A stretch of DNA of 34,590 nt from Phyllobacterium chamaecytisi (GCF_020164455.1 NZ_JAIQWW010000033.1:1-34590), one strand, 5' to 3'. Numbered from the stretch's first letter, positions 24,043-32,708 are shown. Notes: generated by a model from the sequence alone, not told the origin. Program-made: numbers and translations.

Positions 24043-24941
24043 TCGATCTCCTTGTAGATGAGCTTGATATAAAGCCGGCTGAGCACGATCGTCACAATCA
24101 GTAGGAGGATGGCTTGCGCCGAAGCCGTGCCCATATCGAAGATGCGGAATCCCACGCGCTGAATGTAGATGGACACAAGATCCGTCGCCGAGCCCGGCCC
24201 GCCCCGCGTCATCACAAAGACCATGTCGAACAATTTGAGGATGTCGGCCGACCGCAGGATCAGCATCGCGGTCAGGCCCGGCAGCAGATATGGCAGCTGT
24301 ACATGGCGCAGCATCGCGGTCTTGGAACTGGTTTCCAGCCGGGCCGCTTCCTCGATCTCGACGGGCACCATGGACAGGCCGGCAAGGAAGATGAGGGCGC
24401 AGAACGGCGTCCACTGCCAGATGTCCATGACGGCAATCGCAATGAAGGCGCCCGTTGTTGAACCCAGCCAGTCGAGCCCGCCAACGCCGATCGCGTTGAG
24501 AAACTGATTTGCAATGCCGAAATCGCGGTTGAAGACCAGTCGCCCGATCAATCCGACGACAGCATAGGTTGTGGCCAGCGGTACCACCAGCGACACGCGT
24601 GCCAAGGCTCGCAAGATGCCGAGGCCCGGCCGATGCAAAAGCAGCGCAACACAGATGCCAAAGAAGAGTTCGAATGGCAGAACAGTCAGAAAGAAACGCG
24701 CCGTCAGACCGAGCGACTGCCAGAAAGTCTGATCGGAAAGTACGTTGACGTAGTTATCCAGCCCGACAAAGGGAAATCCGTCACGCGGACGGGTGATGTT
24801 GTAGCGCCTGAACGAGGTGATCAGGGCTGAAATTGTCGGATATATGCCGATGACGAGCAGAGCAAACACAGCCGGCGCGAGAAACCAGAAAGGCGTCCAG
24901 CGTCCATATCCCGGATTGAGTTTTGGCTGTGTCTGCGCCAC
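24039..24941 (-). CDS. CUT1 sugar ABC transporter permease (MalF-like)
   Basis: Permease of about 300 residues with six helices. A GTG start at 24941 is chosen because GGGAGAG lies 7 bases upstream and the frame above it is not protein-like. The helix FWFLAPAVFALLVIGIYPTI and the EAA loop (EIEEAARLETSSK) are family hallmarks; TRGGPGSATD is the conserved periplasmic loop. It follows the SIS gene by 40 bases. Confidence 0.92.
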   Translation of the reverse strand: MAQTQPKLNPGYGRWTPFWFLAPAVFALLVIGIYPTISALITSFRRYNITRPRDGFPFVGLDNYVNVLSDQTFWQSLGLTARFFLTVLPFELFFGICVALLLHRPGLGILRALARVSLVVPLATTYAVVGLIGRLVFNRDFGIANQFLNAIGVGGLDWLGSTTGAFIAIAVMDIWQWTPFCALIFLAGLSMVPVEIEEAARLETSSKTAMLRHVQLPYLLPGLTAMLILRSADILKLFDMVFVMTRGGPGSATDLVSIYIQRVGFRIFDMGTASAQAILLLIVTIVLSRLYIKLIYKEIE

Positions 24942-24981
24942 GGAATTTCTCTCCCTGCTTGCACGTTCACTCGGTGCGCCG

Positions 24982-25533
24982 TTACTCGAGATTGGTGTGG
25001 TTGGCCCGCATGGCTTCAGTCGAAATTCCAAGTCGCTCCCGGAGTTTCAGGACCATCACCTCGAAGAGAATATACTGCGCGCCCTCGAACAGCGATCCCA
25101 TCGGCAGCACAGAAACGTTCGTTCCCCGATCGTCGGCCATGGTCTGTGCGGGAATGGTGAGGACATGATCAGCGCGTCTGGCCGCGTCGCCATTGGGCTG
25201 CGCGGTGACGACAAGTGTCCTGGCACTCGCGGCGGCAGCCACGCCCATCAGTCCAAGAACGGTTGAGAAGCCCCCTGGCCCAGCGGAGACGATCAGCAGA
25301 TCGCCACCACCCAAAGGTGGTGTCGTCATATCCCCGACGACCGCTGCCTTCAGTCCCAGGTGATGGAGCCGCATGGCCAATCCCTTGATCTGCAGCCCTT
25401 CACGCCCGACACCATAGAGCGCGATCCGCTCTGCGTCGGCGATCACGGCAACGGCAGCGTCAACCGCCTGCTCGTCGATGCGGTCGAAAACGCCTGCCAG
25501 TTCCTGCAGCGCTTGGTTGTAGAGTTTGGGCAA
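24982..25533 (-). CDS. SIS-domain isomerase, 6-phospho-3-hexuloisomerase (PHI/HxlB)-like
   Basis: Cytoplasmic sugar-phosphate isomerase of about 183 residues. A TTG at 25533 is taken as start because GGGAG lies about 6 bases upstream and the first helix begins there. The upstream in-frame GTG (25593) falls inside a hairpin. SIS features: ALYGVGREGLQIKGLAMRL and DLLIVSAGPGG. The C-terminus PMGSLFEGAQ and MRANHTNLE closely follows the PHI pattern 'MGTLFE...RHANLE'. PHI normally isomerises D-arabino-3-hexulose 6-phosphate with a hexulose-phosphate synthase, which is absent here. It may act on another 3-keto or 2-keto sugar phosphate of the pathway. It sits between the SBP and permease genes. Confidence 0.8.
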   Translation of the reverse strand: MPKLYNQALQELAGVFDRIDEQAVDAAVAVIADAERIALYGVGREGLQIKGLAMRLHHLGLKAAVVGDMTTPPLGGGDLLIVSAGPGGFSTVLGLMGVAAAASARTLVVTAQPNGDAARRADHVLTIPAQTMADDRGTNVSVLPMGSLFEGAQYILFEVMVLKLRERLGISTEAMRANHTNLE

Positions 25534-25571
25534 GGCAAGCTCCCGGTACAGATATGGTATGTGAAAACAAG

Positions 25572-25591
25572 GGCGGGTGAATCCACCCGCC
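25572..25591 (-). terminator. Hairpin between SBP and SIS genes (attenuator or mRNA-stabilising)
   Basis: A perfect 8-bp inverted repeat with a 4-base loop (GGCGGGTG, AATC, CACCCGCC) lies 16 bases after the SBP stop. The transcript after it reads CTTGTTTTC, only mildly T-rich, so full termination is unlikely. Such hairpins after malE-like genes often raise SBP levels relative to the downstream permeases. Confidence 0.6.
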
Positions 25592-25607
25592 ACTGTTGAA
25601 GGCTTGC

Positions 25608-26957
25608 CTACTGCAGCAATTCCTTCTTGCCATCATAGTAACCTTCCTTGGCCAGGATATCCTCCATACGCGTTCCGATTTCCTTGGCACCGGCTTCGGT
25701 CGTGACCTCGCCCAGCATCATCTTGGATCCCCATTCGGCCACAACTTCCGAAATCGCTGGCCAGGCCGGGAACCGCGGACGGAATTCAGGCACGCCCTTT
25801 TGCCAGGATGCAACCATCGGTTCGACGAACTTGTACTTCGCCTTGATGTCGGGCTGCTCGTAGATGGACGTACGACCGGAAACGCCTCCCGCTTCGACAT
25901 AGGGACGAGCGATCTCTTCGGAAGTTGCCCATTGGATGAAGAGCCAGGAAGCCTTCTTGAGATCGTCCGGAGCCTGCTCGGCAACAGCGAGTGAAAAGCC
26001 GCCGAGGGCCGGCAGGCGGCCCGCCGGACCGGCCGGCTCCGGGGCAACGGCCAGACAATCGCCCAACTTCGACGTCGCCGGATCGGTCAAGGTGCCGTAG
26101 AATGCTGACCATTCGGTGATCATCGAGACCTGGCCCTGCGCCAGAGCATTGACCGCTTCGGCGTGGTCGAAACTGACGATCCCCGGGGGCATGTATTTCA
26201 TCAGATCCTGGCGGAATGCCAAACCCTTCTGGCTCTCGGAACTGAGCAGGTTTGACTTGAATTCCTTGTTCAGCAGCGAGCCGCCGAAGGGCCAGAGGAC
26301 GCGCATGAAACTGTCGGCCGATTGTGTCTCTCCACGCAGTGACTGCAGGGCAAAGGCGTAATGATTCTTGGACGCGTCCGTCAGCTTCGGTGCGTAATCC
26401 TTCATGAGCTCGTCCCACGTTGCCGGTGGCTTCTCGAAGCCAGCTTCCTTCAACTGGCAGGAGTTATAGAATAAAAGGCCCGAATAGTTGTCGAACGGCA
26501 GGCCGTAGGTCTTGCCGCCCCAGGATCCGAATGCGTCGATCAGGAGCGGAAAGAATCCCGTGAGGTTCAAATTGGGATCGGTGATGGATTTATCGGCTGT
26601 GAATTCGTCGATAGGCGTGATCCAGCCATTTTCGGCGAACTCGCCGATCCATACCAGATCGACCAGCGCGATCGTCAGGTCGCCACTAGAGGTGAAATTG
26701 AGTACCTGCTTCTCGCGGGTGTTCTCGTAGGGCACGATCTCGTAATTGACCTTGATACCGGTTTTCTTTTCGAACTCCGGCAGCAGCTTGATTATCGCGC
26801 GATAGCCCGGACGATCCAGGAAAATCACACTGATCTCTTTGCCCTTGAAGGGCTGCGCCGCAGTTTCCAGCCAGTCGGCGAGAGCCGCCGACGGCAGCGA
26901 TACTGCCCCGGCCAGAAGCGCCACAGCGCTTAACGATGCATATAAAAATTTCCTCAC
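25608..26957 (-). CDS. Sugar/polyol ABC transporter substrate-binding protein (CUT1)
   Basis: Periplasmic binding protein of 449 residues. The GTG start at 26957 has GGGAGGA 5-11 bases upstream. Signal peptide LYASLSAVALLAGAVSLPSAALA, then a class-1 (SBP_bac_1) fold: FEKKTGIKVNYEIVPYE, GKTYGLPFDNYSGLLFYN, MITEWSAFYG and LGGFSLAVAEQAPDDLKKASW. Starts one base after the dehydrogenase stop. Ligand probably a polyol or sugar alcohol given the dehydrogenase and pentulose kinases, but specificity is not readable. Confidence 0.93.
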   Translation of the reverse strand: MRKFLYASLSAVALLAGAVSLPSAALADWLETAAQPFKGKEISVIFLDRPGYRAIIKLLPEFEKKTGIKVNYEIVPYENTREKQVLNFTSSGDLTIALVDLVWIGEFAENGWITPIDEFTADKSITDPNLNLTGFFPLLIDAFGSWGGKTYGLPFDNYSGLLFYNSCQLKEAGFEKPPATWDELMKDYAPKLTDASKNHYAFALQSLRGETQSADSFMRVLWPFGGSLLNKEFKSNLLSSESQKGLAFRQDLMKYMPPGIVSFDHAEAVNALAQGQVSMITEWSAFYGTLTDPATSKLGDCLAVAPEPAGPAGRLPALGGFSLAVAEQAPDDLKKASWLFIQWATSEEIARPYVEAGGVSGRTSIYEQPDIKAKYKFVEPMVASWQKGVPEFRPRFPAWPAISEVVAEWGSKMMLGEVTTEAGAKEIGTRMEDILAKEGYYDGKKELLQ

Positions 26958-26958
26958 G

Positions 26959-27999
26959 TCATCCTCCCAGTTTTGTTACTCCATTCGGATAGATCAAGCT
27001 CTTGATGTAACCCGGCGCATTGTCCGCGTGGTTGCGGAAGGTGTCGGGCGCCTCGTCCAGGGCGACCTCATGCGTCACAAGTGACTTGACATCGACCTTT
27101 CCTCCAGCGACGAGTTCGATTGCACGCGGATAGACCTCCCCCATCCGGCGCGCGAATTTGATTTTAAGACCACGGCGGCGCGCTTCAGCGGCCGGCAGTG
27201 TGTAGATATCGCCGTCCGGGATGCCGACCAAAACAATGCGGCCGCCGATCTTCGCGGCAAGAACGGCATCGCGGAAACCAAGCGGAGAATTGGTGGCCTC
27301 GATGACCAGTGGCGCACCTACGCGACCGGTCCACCCACGGATATCGTCCACCGACGTGCCCGTGCGCGCTGCACCAAGCCTGGCAGCCATTTCCCGGCGG
27401 TGCTCAAGCGGGTCGATGACCAGAATCTCACCTGCCCCGGCGGCCTTCAGGACCTGGAGGATCAATAATCCGATGGGACCGCTGCCGATGAGCGCCACCT
27501 GCTCGAGCAGCCGCGGCTTGGCAAGATCAACCGCGTGAATGGCGACGCCCAAGGGCTCCAGCATCACCGCCTGAAGCGGCGTGAAATCCGCCGGCAACGG
27601 CACGACCTGCGCCGCCGGAACCCAGATACGCTCGGTCATCGCCCCGTCGAATGGCGGCGCGCCAATAAATTCAACATTCGGGCAAAGATTGGGATGACCC
27701 CGTTCGCAGAACTCACAATGCCCGCAGGCCTTGTTTGGATCCACGGCAACGAGCGCTCCGCGCGCAAGCGAAAGTTCGTCCAGGTCCTCGCACAGAAAAC
27801 CGCCGAACTCATGACCCGGCACGAAGGGCTCCTTGACGACTGCCGAGCCAATACCGCCATCCTTGTAATAATGGAGGTCCGAACCGCAGAGGCCGACCGA
27901 GGCGACGTCGATGAGCACTTCCCCCGGACGTCCGTCGCGAAGCTTGAACGGCGCTACATAGGCGTCATGGGCTCCACGGATGAAAAGGGCACGGCTCAT
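26959..27999 (-). CDS. Zn-dependent medium-chain polyol dehydrogenase
   Basis: NAD(P)-dependent alcohol dehydrogenase of 346 residues, related to L-idonate 5-dehydrogenase, sorbitol and xylitol dehydrogenases. Catalytic zinc ligands: Cys 38 (GLCGSDLHYY), His 63-Glu 64 (VPGHEFGG). The structural-zinc lobe keeps all four Cys (92, 95, 98, 106). Rossmann loop GSGPIGLL near 170, then VIDPLEHRREMA, where Asp suggests preference for NAD. ATG at 27999 chosen; the frame stays open to a TTG at 28044. As first gene of the operon it likely makes the ketose that the kinases phosphorylate. Confidence 0.9.
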   Translation of the reverse strand: MSRALFIRGAHDAYVAPFKLRDGRPGEVLIDVASVGLCGSDLHYYKDGGIGSAVVKEPFVPGHEFGGFLCEDLDELSLARGALVAVDPNKACGHCEFCERGHPNLCPNVEFIGAPPFDGAMTERIWVPAAQVVPLPADFTPLQAVMLEPLGVAIHAVDLAKPRLLEQVALIGSGPIGLLILQVLKAAGAGEILVIDPLEHRREMAARLGAARTGTSVDDIRGWTGRVGAPLVIEATNSPLGFRDAVLAAKIGGRIVLVGIPDGDIYTLPAAEARRRGLKIKFARRMGEVYPRAIELVAGGKVDVKSLVTHEVALDEAPDTFRNHADNAPGYIKSLIYPNGVTKLGG

Positions 28000-28319
28000 G
28001 AAGTTTTCCGTCGGAATCGATAAGGGATCTTGAATACCATACAAATGTAAAACAGATTTTTCAAGTGTATAGGTCCACCAAATTTCGTCGGCGCTGTCAG
28101 TTATCCATCATGACGATGGGCTCCGCTCTTGCCCGGCCAACGCCCCGGGTGAGGACCCGGACGTCCTCCATCATGGCGTTCACCTTGTGGGCTTGAAGTG
28201 GCTGGCCGGGTCCGCGCCGAAAGCGAGGATCAGGCCGATCAAACTGCGGCTATCGCCGTCGCCGACCCACGCGTTTGATCCGAAATTGACGGTGTTTGAA
28301 AGCCTTGCTGGTATCGATA
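28000..28319. other. Intergenic region with operon promoter and possible gene remnant
   Basis: Contains the promoter of the polyol operon near 28036-28064. Between about 28080 and 28319 the minus strand has short protein-like frames (NTVNFGSNAWVGDGDSRS, then NAMMEDVRVLTRGVGRAR) broken by frame changes, which could be the tail of a lost gene I cannot identify. A 6-bp stem (CCGGGT GAGG ACCCGG, 28145-28160) lies inside. Confidence 0.4.
28036..28070 (-). promoter_or_regulatory. Sigma-70-type promoter of the polyol operon, with overlapping imperfect inverted repeat
   Basis: On the minus strand TTGAAA (28064-28059), 17 bases, TATGGT (28041-28036). The start codon is 36 bases further on. An imperfect inverted repeat (ATACAAATG, 14 bases, CAAGTGTAT; 28039-28070, arms 7 of 9 matching) covers the promoter and could be bound by the SorC-type regulator. 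Confidence 0.5.
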
Positions 28320-29111
28320 CTATTTGATGACGAAATGAAGTCTGGCACGATCGGTCCGATAGATAGCTACGAAATATTCAATAGGGTCATCGCCATCTCC
28401 GTAAGAGCAGGACTCAATTGAAACCAAAGGCGTATTGAGCGGAACTTGCAGCAACTGCGCTTCTTCTGCGGTTGGCGTATAGGCTTCGATCCACCTTTCA
28501 GCGCGATTGAGACTGATGCCATATTGTCGGCGGAGGGTTTCATAAAGAGAGCGATTTTCGAGCGGCAGCGCTTCAATTCCTGGAACAGCACTTTGGCGCA
28601 GACTGATGCGCACGAGGGTTCGCGGTTCCCCATCGACAATCATAACGCGATCAATCAAAACAACGCGCTCATCTCCTTCGAGCCGCAGCAGTTTGCGCGC
28701 CCGAGATGTTGGAAGTGCTACTTCCTGACGGATAACACGACGCGTTACCAGTTTGTTCTTGCCCATCAACTCATCGCTGAAACCAACCGTTGATCCAATA
28801 AAATCCTGTTCATCACGCCGTTCAGCGACAAACGTCCCCTTTCCCTGATGCTTGTACACCAAACGTTCGAAGACGAGCTGCTTCAATGCTTCACGCACAA
28901 CCGTTCGGGAGACATCAAATGTCTCGCAAAGATCGGTTTCTGAGGGAAGTTTCGACCGGGGCTCCATCCTGCCGTCTGCAATCATCTCAATTAGGGAGGA
29001 CTTTACCTGTGCCCATAGTGGCGTTCCGCCGTCACTTATCCGGCGGCGTTCGGGAAGACGCCTGCTTGCCGTTTTTGTGGCCGACTTTCTATGTTTGACA
29101 GATGTCGTCAT
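28320..29111 (-). CDS. GntR/HutC family transcriptional regulator
   Basis: Regulator of 263 residues. The ATG at 29111 overlaps the stop of the flavin dehydrogenase (ATGA), so the two are co-translated. Winged helix at about 32-98: PLWAQVKSSLIEMIADG, KLPSETDLCETFDVSRTVVREALKQL, and wing KGTFVAE. The C-terminal 150 residues form a UTRA effector domain (TRRVIRQEVALP, VVLIDRVMIVDGEP, DDPIEYFVAIYR). It probably represses the divergent kinase/dehydrogenase promoters through the paired inverted repeats at 30875 and 31026 and is released by a pathway sugar phosphate. Confidence 0.92.
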   Translation of the reverse strand: MTTSVKHRKSATKTASRRLPERRRISDGGTPLWAQVKSSLIEMIADGRMEPRSKLPSETDLCETFDVSRTVVREALKQLVFERLVYKHQGKGTFVAERRDEQDFIGSTVGFSDELMGKNKLVTRRVIRQEVALPTSRARKLLRLEGDERVVLIDRVMIVDGEPRTLVRISLRQSAVPGIEALPLENRSLYETLRRQYGISLNRAERWIEAYTPTAEEAQLLQVPLNTPLVSIESCSYGDGDDPIEYFVAIYRTDRARLHFVIK

Positions 29112-30820
29112 ATCGGCAAAGCGATCCGGACATGATGGCGCAAACGAAGGCAATCCATCGTCTGGTGAATTTCATGTTCCATGTGCGCTGCGCGCCATTT
29201 CAATGTTGAAGCAGCTATGCCGGCGACTTCCCGGATCACCCCGTCACCTGCCTTGTTCTCGAATGCCATCAACGTCCGTCTCAGAATGATATCGGCCACT
29301 TTCGTCACGCGTTCATTTTTCACGATCCAAACGATTTCGCCAACAAAATAGTCTGGTGCGAAGTTCAGACGCTCATGATTGCAGGCTTCCACCTCAGCAG
29401 CAATAGCTCCGGCAGTGCTGCCGTATCGCTTGAATAGCCGTATTGCATCATCAACTTCTAAGCGGTGAGCTCGGGCCAGCGCCTGGCTCCTTATCGTCAA
29501 GTCATGGGGCTTCGACGAGAACCCTTTGCCGCCGCCAACTTCAACCTCAAGAGTATCGCGGACCCTTGACCTGCCGCACTGTCGCAATACCACTTCCGAC
29601 ATCTGCGCTGCACACGCCCGATACGTGGTCCACTTGCCACCGACCAGACTAACGACCGTGAAGGGGCGGTCGCCATCTGGAGCAAAAGTCGTCAGGAAAT
29701 GATCGCGGCTGATGGCACCCGTGGCTCCGCCGTCATTGTAGGGCAGGGGTCTAACGCCAGCATAGGAAAACACGATGTCTTGCCTAATTGGCTTGATGCC
29801 CGGTAGCACTTGCTCCAAAACCTCGAACAAGTAATCAATCTCGTTTTCGGAGCAAACCGTATCGTCTGGATCGCTGGTTCGCAGGTCAGTCGTCCCGAGC
29901 AAAACGTGCGTTTTATCGAGCGCATAAATCAGGCATGCGCGATGGTCGTGGGTCTCGAAATATAACATCAGACCATCCAGTTTTAGTGCAAGATCTGGTC
30001 TTTCAAGGACAACATGCGAACCCTTCGTGCCTCCCATAAGGCGACGATCGATACCAAGGCCGCGGTTAACCTGATCGACCCAGGGGCCAGCGCAATTCAC
30101 GACGATCGAAGGCTGCAACCAAAATGATTGCCTGCCGATCTCATCGTACAGTTCGACCTTGCCGCCAATCGTACGGCTCAAAGACATGTATGGTATCGCG
30201 ATCGATTGAGGGCAATCGCGTTCGGCGTCCCCGGCCAGCTCGAGCGCAAGTCTTTCTGGATGTGTTACGCGCGCGTCGTAGTATTCGGCAACAGCCCGCA
30301 CCTTGTTCGAAAGCTGGGAAAGACGTTTCCTTACTTCCCTGGATGCTACAAGCCTATGGTGCGGCATTGTCTGATTGGCCTTGCCGAAACGATCGAAAAA
30401 AGAAAGTCCCAGCTTGATGACGAAGATGCCTTTGGCACCCGGCGTTTTCTTCAGTCGCAGGAATCGCAATGCTGCCGAAAATGCGCCGCCCACCCAACTG
30501 AATGCCGGTACCCATACCCTCAGGGGATGGACGAGGTGCGATGCGTTGAGAAGCAAGTGATTCCGCTCGATAACTGACTCCTTCACCAATGCGAATTCAC
30601 CGGTCTCGAGATAACGCAAACCACCGTGAATAAGCCGGGATGGAGCCGCACTTGTACCTGACGAAAAGTCTCCTTTGTCGATGAGCACTGCTGGACAGCC
30701 TTGCAGCGCCAGATCACGGTATAGCCCCAGTCCATTAACGCCACCACCGACGATCAAGATATTTACTGGGCCATCCTGCATCCCATTCAATCGCTCAAGA
30801 ACATCAACTCTGGTTCGCAT
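29108..30820 (-). CDS. FAD-dependent GlpD/EryB-like polyol-phosphate dehydrogenase
   Basis: Flavoprotein of 570 residues, about 70 longer than E. coli GlpD, as usual for alphaproteobacterial relatives. ATG at 30820, GAGGGAG upstream. FAD-binding GGGVNG (N-terminal), SSGTSAAPSRLIHGGLRYLE, DARVTHPERLALEL, VNCAGPWVDQ, TKGSHVVLERP and GGKWTTYR are all conserved; a DAO C-terminal helical domain follows. It oxidises a polyol phosphate and passes electrons to quinone at the inner membrane. A glycerol operon is unlikely: the associated kinase is LyxK/EryA-like, not GlpK. This kinase plus GlpD-homologue pairing is the logic of erythritol catabolism (EryA/EryB). Exact substrate unknown. Confidence 0.85.
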   Translation of the reverse strand: MRTRVDVLERLNGMQDGPVNILIVGGGVNGLGLYRDLALQGCPAVLIDKGDFSSGTSAAPSRLIHGGLRYLETGEFALVKESVIERNHLLLNASHLVHPLRVWVPAFSWVGGAFSAALRFLRLKKTPGAKGIFVIKLGLSFFDRFGKANQTMPHHRLVASREVRKRLSQLSNKVRAVAEYYDARVTHPERLALELAGDAERDCPQSIAIPYMSLSRTIGGKVELYDEIGRQSFWLQPSIVVNCAGPWVDQVNRGLGIDRRLMGGTKGSHVVLERPDLALKLDGLMLYFETHDHRACLIYALDKTHVLLGTTDLRTSDPDDTVCSENEIDYLFEVLEQVLPGIKPIRQDIVFSYAGVRPLPYNDGGATGAISRDHFLTTFAPDGDRPFTVVSLVGGKWTTYRACAAQMSEVVLRQCGRSRVRDTLEVEVGGGKGFSSKPHDLTIRSQALARAHRLEVDDAIRLFKRYGSTAGAIAAEVEACNHERLNFAPDYFVGEIVWIVKNERVTKVADIILRRTLMAFENKAGDGVIREVAGIAASTLKWRAAHMEHEIHQTMDCLRLRHHVRIALPI

Positions 30821-30874
30821 TGCTAAGCTCCCTCGGGTCCAACTTCGCCGTTTCGGTAGCAAGTCGGTTGCGTC

Positions 30875-30892
30875 AACTTATAATGACAAGTT
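30875..30892. promoter_or_regulatory. Candidate GntR operator, left copy
   Basis: AACTTATAATGACAAGTT: 5-bp inverted arms AACTT/AAGTT around an 8-base AT-rich centre. It matches the right copy in 16 of 18 positions and lies where the promoter of the flavin dehydrogenase should be, 55 bases before its start codon. Confidence 0.6.
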
Positions 30893-30997
30893 CAGATTTT
30901 GAAAAGCGGTTCTCGCATGTCCAAAACGCAAAATTTGCCATAAAATGCCGATTGTGGTGGGGAAACTATTAATACGTCACAATCTGGAAAGGGTGGA

Positions 30998-31025
30998 TTG
31001 ACTATTCAGAAAGAATGGATAGGCT
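30998..31025 (+). promoter_or_regulatory. Promoter of the kinase-ThDP operon
   Basis: TTGACT (30998-31003), 16 bases, TAGGCT (31020-31025). The operator copy begins at the next base, so a bound repressor would cover the transcription start. The kinase ATG is 90 bases downstream. Confidence 0.5.
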
Positions 31026-31043
31026 AACTCATAATAACAAGTT
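31026..31043. promoter_or_regulatory. Candidate GntR operator, right copy
   Basis: AACTCATAATAACAAGTT, 16 of 18 positions identical to the left copy. It starts immediately after the -10 hexamer of the kinase promoter, an ideal place for repression. Confidence 0.6.
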
Positions 31044-31115
31044 GTCGTGATCCAAAGTGAGAATTTTGGCAGTGCTCAGAGGAGTGGGCGAATAAAGCGG
31101 CAAGAGGGAGGAGAA

Positions 31116-32708
31116 ATGCGTGAGCGCCTCATCGGCATAGACGCCGGCGGGACAATGACGAAGGTTGCCCTGTTCGATCCTTTCGGAAACGAACTGGCAT
31201 GCGAGCGTCGCCCGAACAAAATGTTGTTTCCCCAAGCGGGCTGGACCGAACGCGACGCCGACGCCATGTGGCAGGCGACGTGCCAGGCGATCCGAAACGT
31301 GATGGACAGGACCGGCACTGCGCCGGAGCAAATCATTGCGATCACACCGTCAGGATTTGGAGCAGGTGTTTTCATCGTCGACAAGGAAGGGCGGCCGGTG
31401 CGCAACGGCGTTGTTTCCACTGATTCCCGCAGCGCTGCCCTGATTGATGAATGGTCGAAGACAGGTCTGTCAAAGGATATTTCGACACACATACAACAGC
31501 AGATATGGCCCGGACAGACCTTGGCTTTGCTGGCATGGTTCTCGCGATTTGAACCACAGACACTCCACCGCGCCGCACACGTCCTTCTATGCAAGGACTT
31601 TTTGAGGATGCGGCTTTGCAACGATATTTCCACGGATGCAACGGACGGTGGCTGTGCCGGTATTATTGATGTCAATACCGGTACAATCGCGAGCACCGCA
31701 CTTGAGCAGCTCGGCCTCGGCGAGTGGATCGGTAAGCTGCCGCCGGTCTTGCCATCGACAGATATTGCCGCAGGTCTGAGCGAAGCTGCCTCACGTCAGA
31801 CTGGGTTAATTGCCGGTACGCCCGTGGCGCGGGGCGTTTACGATGTAGTGGGCTGCGCACTTGCGTCGGGGGTCACGGCTCCCAACCAGCTGGCCGTTGT
31901 GGCGGGAACATTCAGTATCAACTCCACACTACATCATCGCCCAACCTTGAACCCGCTTCCGACTATTCAAGCGGCCTACCCGGTTGCCAGAACTTTTCTT
32001 GCGACATCAGCCACGCCCACATCGGCAAGCAACCTGGAATGGATGTGTAAGACGATGCTTGCAGCAGAGGGTGATCGCGCCGTGCAGGAAGGTAAATCCA
32101 TCTATGATGTTTGCAACGCATTGGTAGATATCGCCCTCAAGAAGGACAACGATATCTTGTTTTTCCCTTTCCTTTTTGGCGGTCCTCAAGGTGCTCCGGG
32201 AGGCTTTCTCGGCCTGACGGCTGACAACGATCTAGGTGACGTAATGCGAGCCGTCTATGAAGGCATTGTCTTTGCGCACAAGTACGACCTTGAGACCCAC
32301 CTGCAAGGACCTGATGCGGCCATCCCCGACGTCGTGCGGCTTGCTGGAGGACCGTCGCGGAGCAATGTGTGGGCGCAGATGTTCGCGGACGGCTTAAACC
32401 TTCCCGTCGAGATAGCCAATGGTACGGAATTCGGTGCCAAGGGTGCTGCCATATGTGGCGCTGTTGCTAGCGGGCTTTATGCGGACATTGAAACGGCAAT
32501 CGAGAAAATGGTCGTGGTCGAGCGGCGCTTTGATCCCGTTACCGAAAGGGTATCTGCGATTGCAGAAAAGTATTCCACCTACAAGGAAACGGTCACCAGC
32601 ATCGCTGCCATCTGGAACAAACCGACAAGAAGCAAAACGTCGCTCCCGCCGGGCAGTCAATGCGCCTTGGCACACCAACACACACAAACACGCAGGGAAG
32701 AATTGTAA
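31116..32708 (+). CDS. FGGY carbohydrate kinase, L-xylulokinase/erythritol-kinase-like
   Basis: Sugar or polyol kinase of 530 residues; ATG at 31116 with GGGAGGAG 3-10 bases upstream. The phosphate loop GIDAGGTMTK, AGWTERDADAMWQ, VSTDSRSA, the catalytic-region GVYDVVGCAL, ATSATPTSASNLEW and RLAGGPSRSNVWAQM line up block for block with LyxK of E. coli, the L-xylulokinase. EryA is in the same superfamily. The last 25 residues are a variable basic tail. The stop overlaps the ThDP enzyme start (TAATG). Together with the divergent GlpD-like dehydrogenase it should phosphorylate a small polyol or an L-ketose. Substrate unproven. Confidence 0.85.
   Translation: MRERLIGIDAGGTMTKVALFDPFGNELACERRPNKMLFPQAGWTERDADAMWQATCQAIRNVMDRTGTAPEQIIAITPSGFGAGVFIVDKEGRPVRNGVVSTDSRSAALIDEWSKTGLSKDISTHIQQQIWPGQTLALLAWFSRFEPQTLHRAAHVLLCKDFLRMRLCNDISTDATDGGCAGIIDVNTGTIASTALEQLGLGEWIGKLPPVLPSTDIAAGLSEAASRQTGLIAGTPVARGVYDVVGCALASGVTAPNQLAVVAGTFSINSTLHHRPTLNPLPTIQAAYPVARTFLATSATPTSASNLEWMCKTMLAAEGDRAVQEGKSIYDVCNALVDIALKKDNDILFFPFLFGGPQGAPGGFLGLTADNDLGDVMRAVYEGIVFAHKYDLETHLQGPDAAIPDVVRLAGGPSRSNVWAQMFADGLNLPVEIANGTEFGAKGAAICGAVASGLYADIETAIEKMVVVERRFDPVTERVSAIAEKYSTYKETVTSIAAIWNKPTRSKTSLPPGSQCALAHQHTQTRREEL

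Larger units (their letters stand above)
30821..31115. promoter_or_regulatory. Divergent promoter region of GlpD-like and kinase operons
   Basis: Carries two near-identical 18-bp inverted repeats (30875-30892 and 31026-31043) about 150 bases apart. The left one overlaps the likely -10 of the minus-strand promoter. The right one directly follows the plus-strand -10 hexamer. AT-rich between them. Confidence 0.6.

Noticed and set aside
28311..28320. GTATCGATAC 10-bp palindrome at the end of the GntR gene
   Set aside because: Short, single copy and located at a gene end; no partner site found, could be chance.
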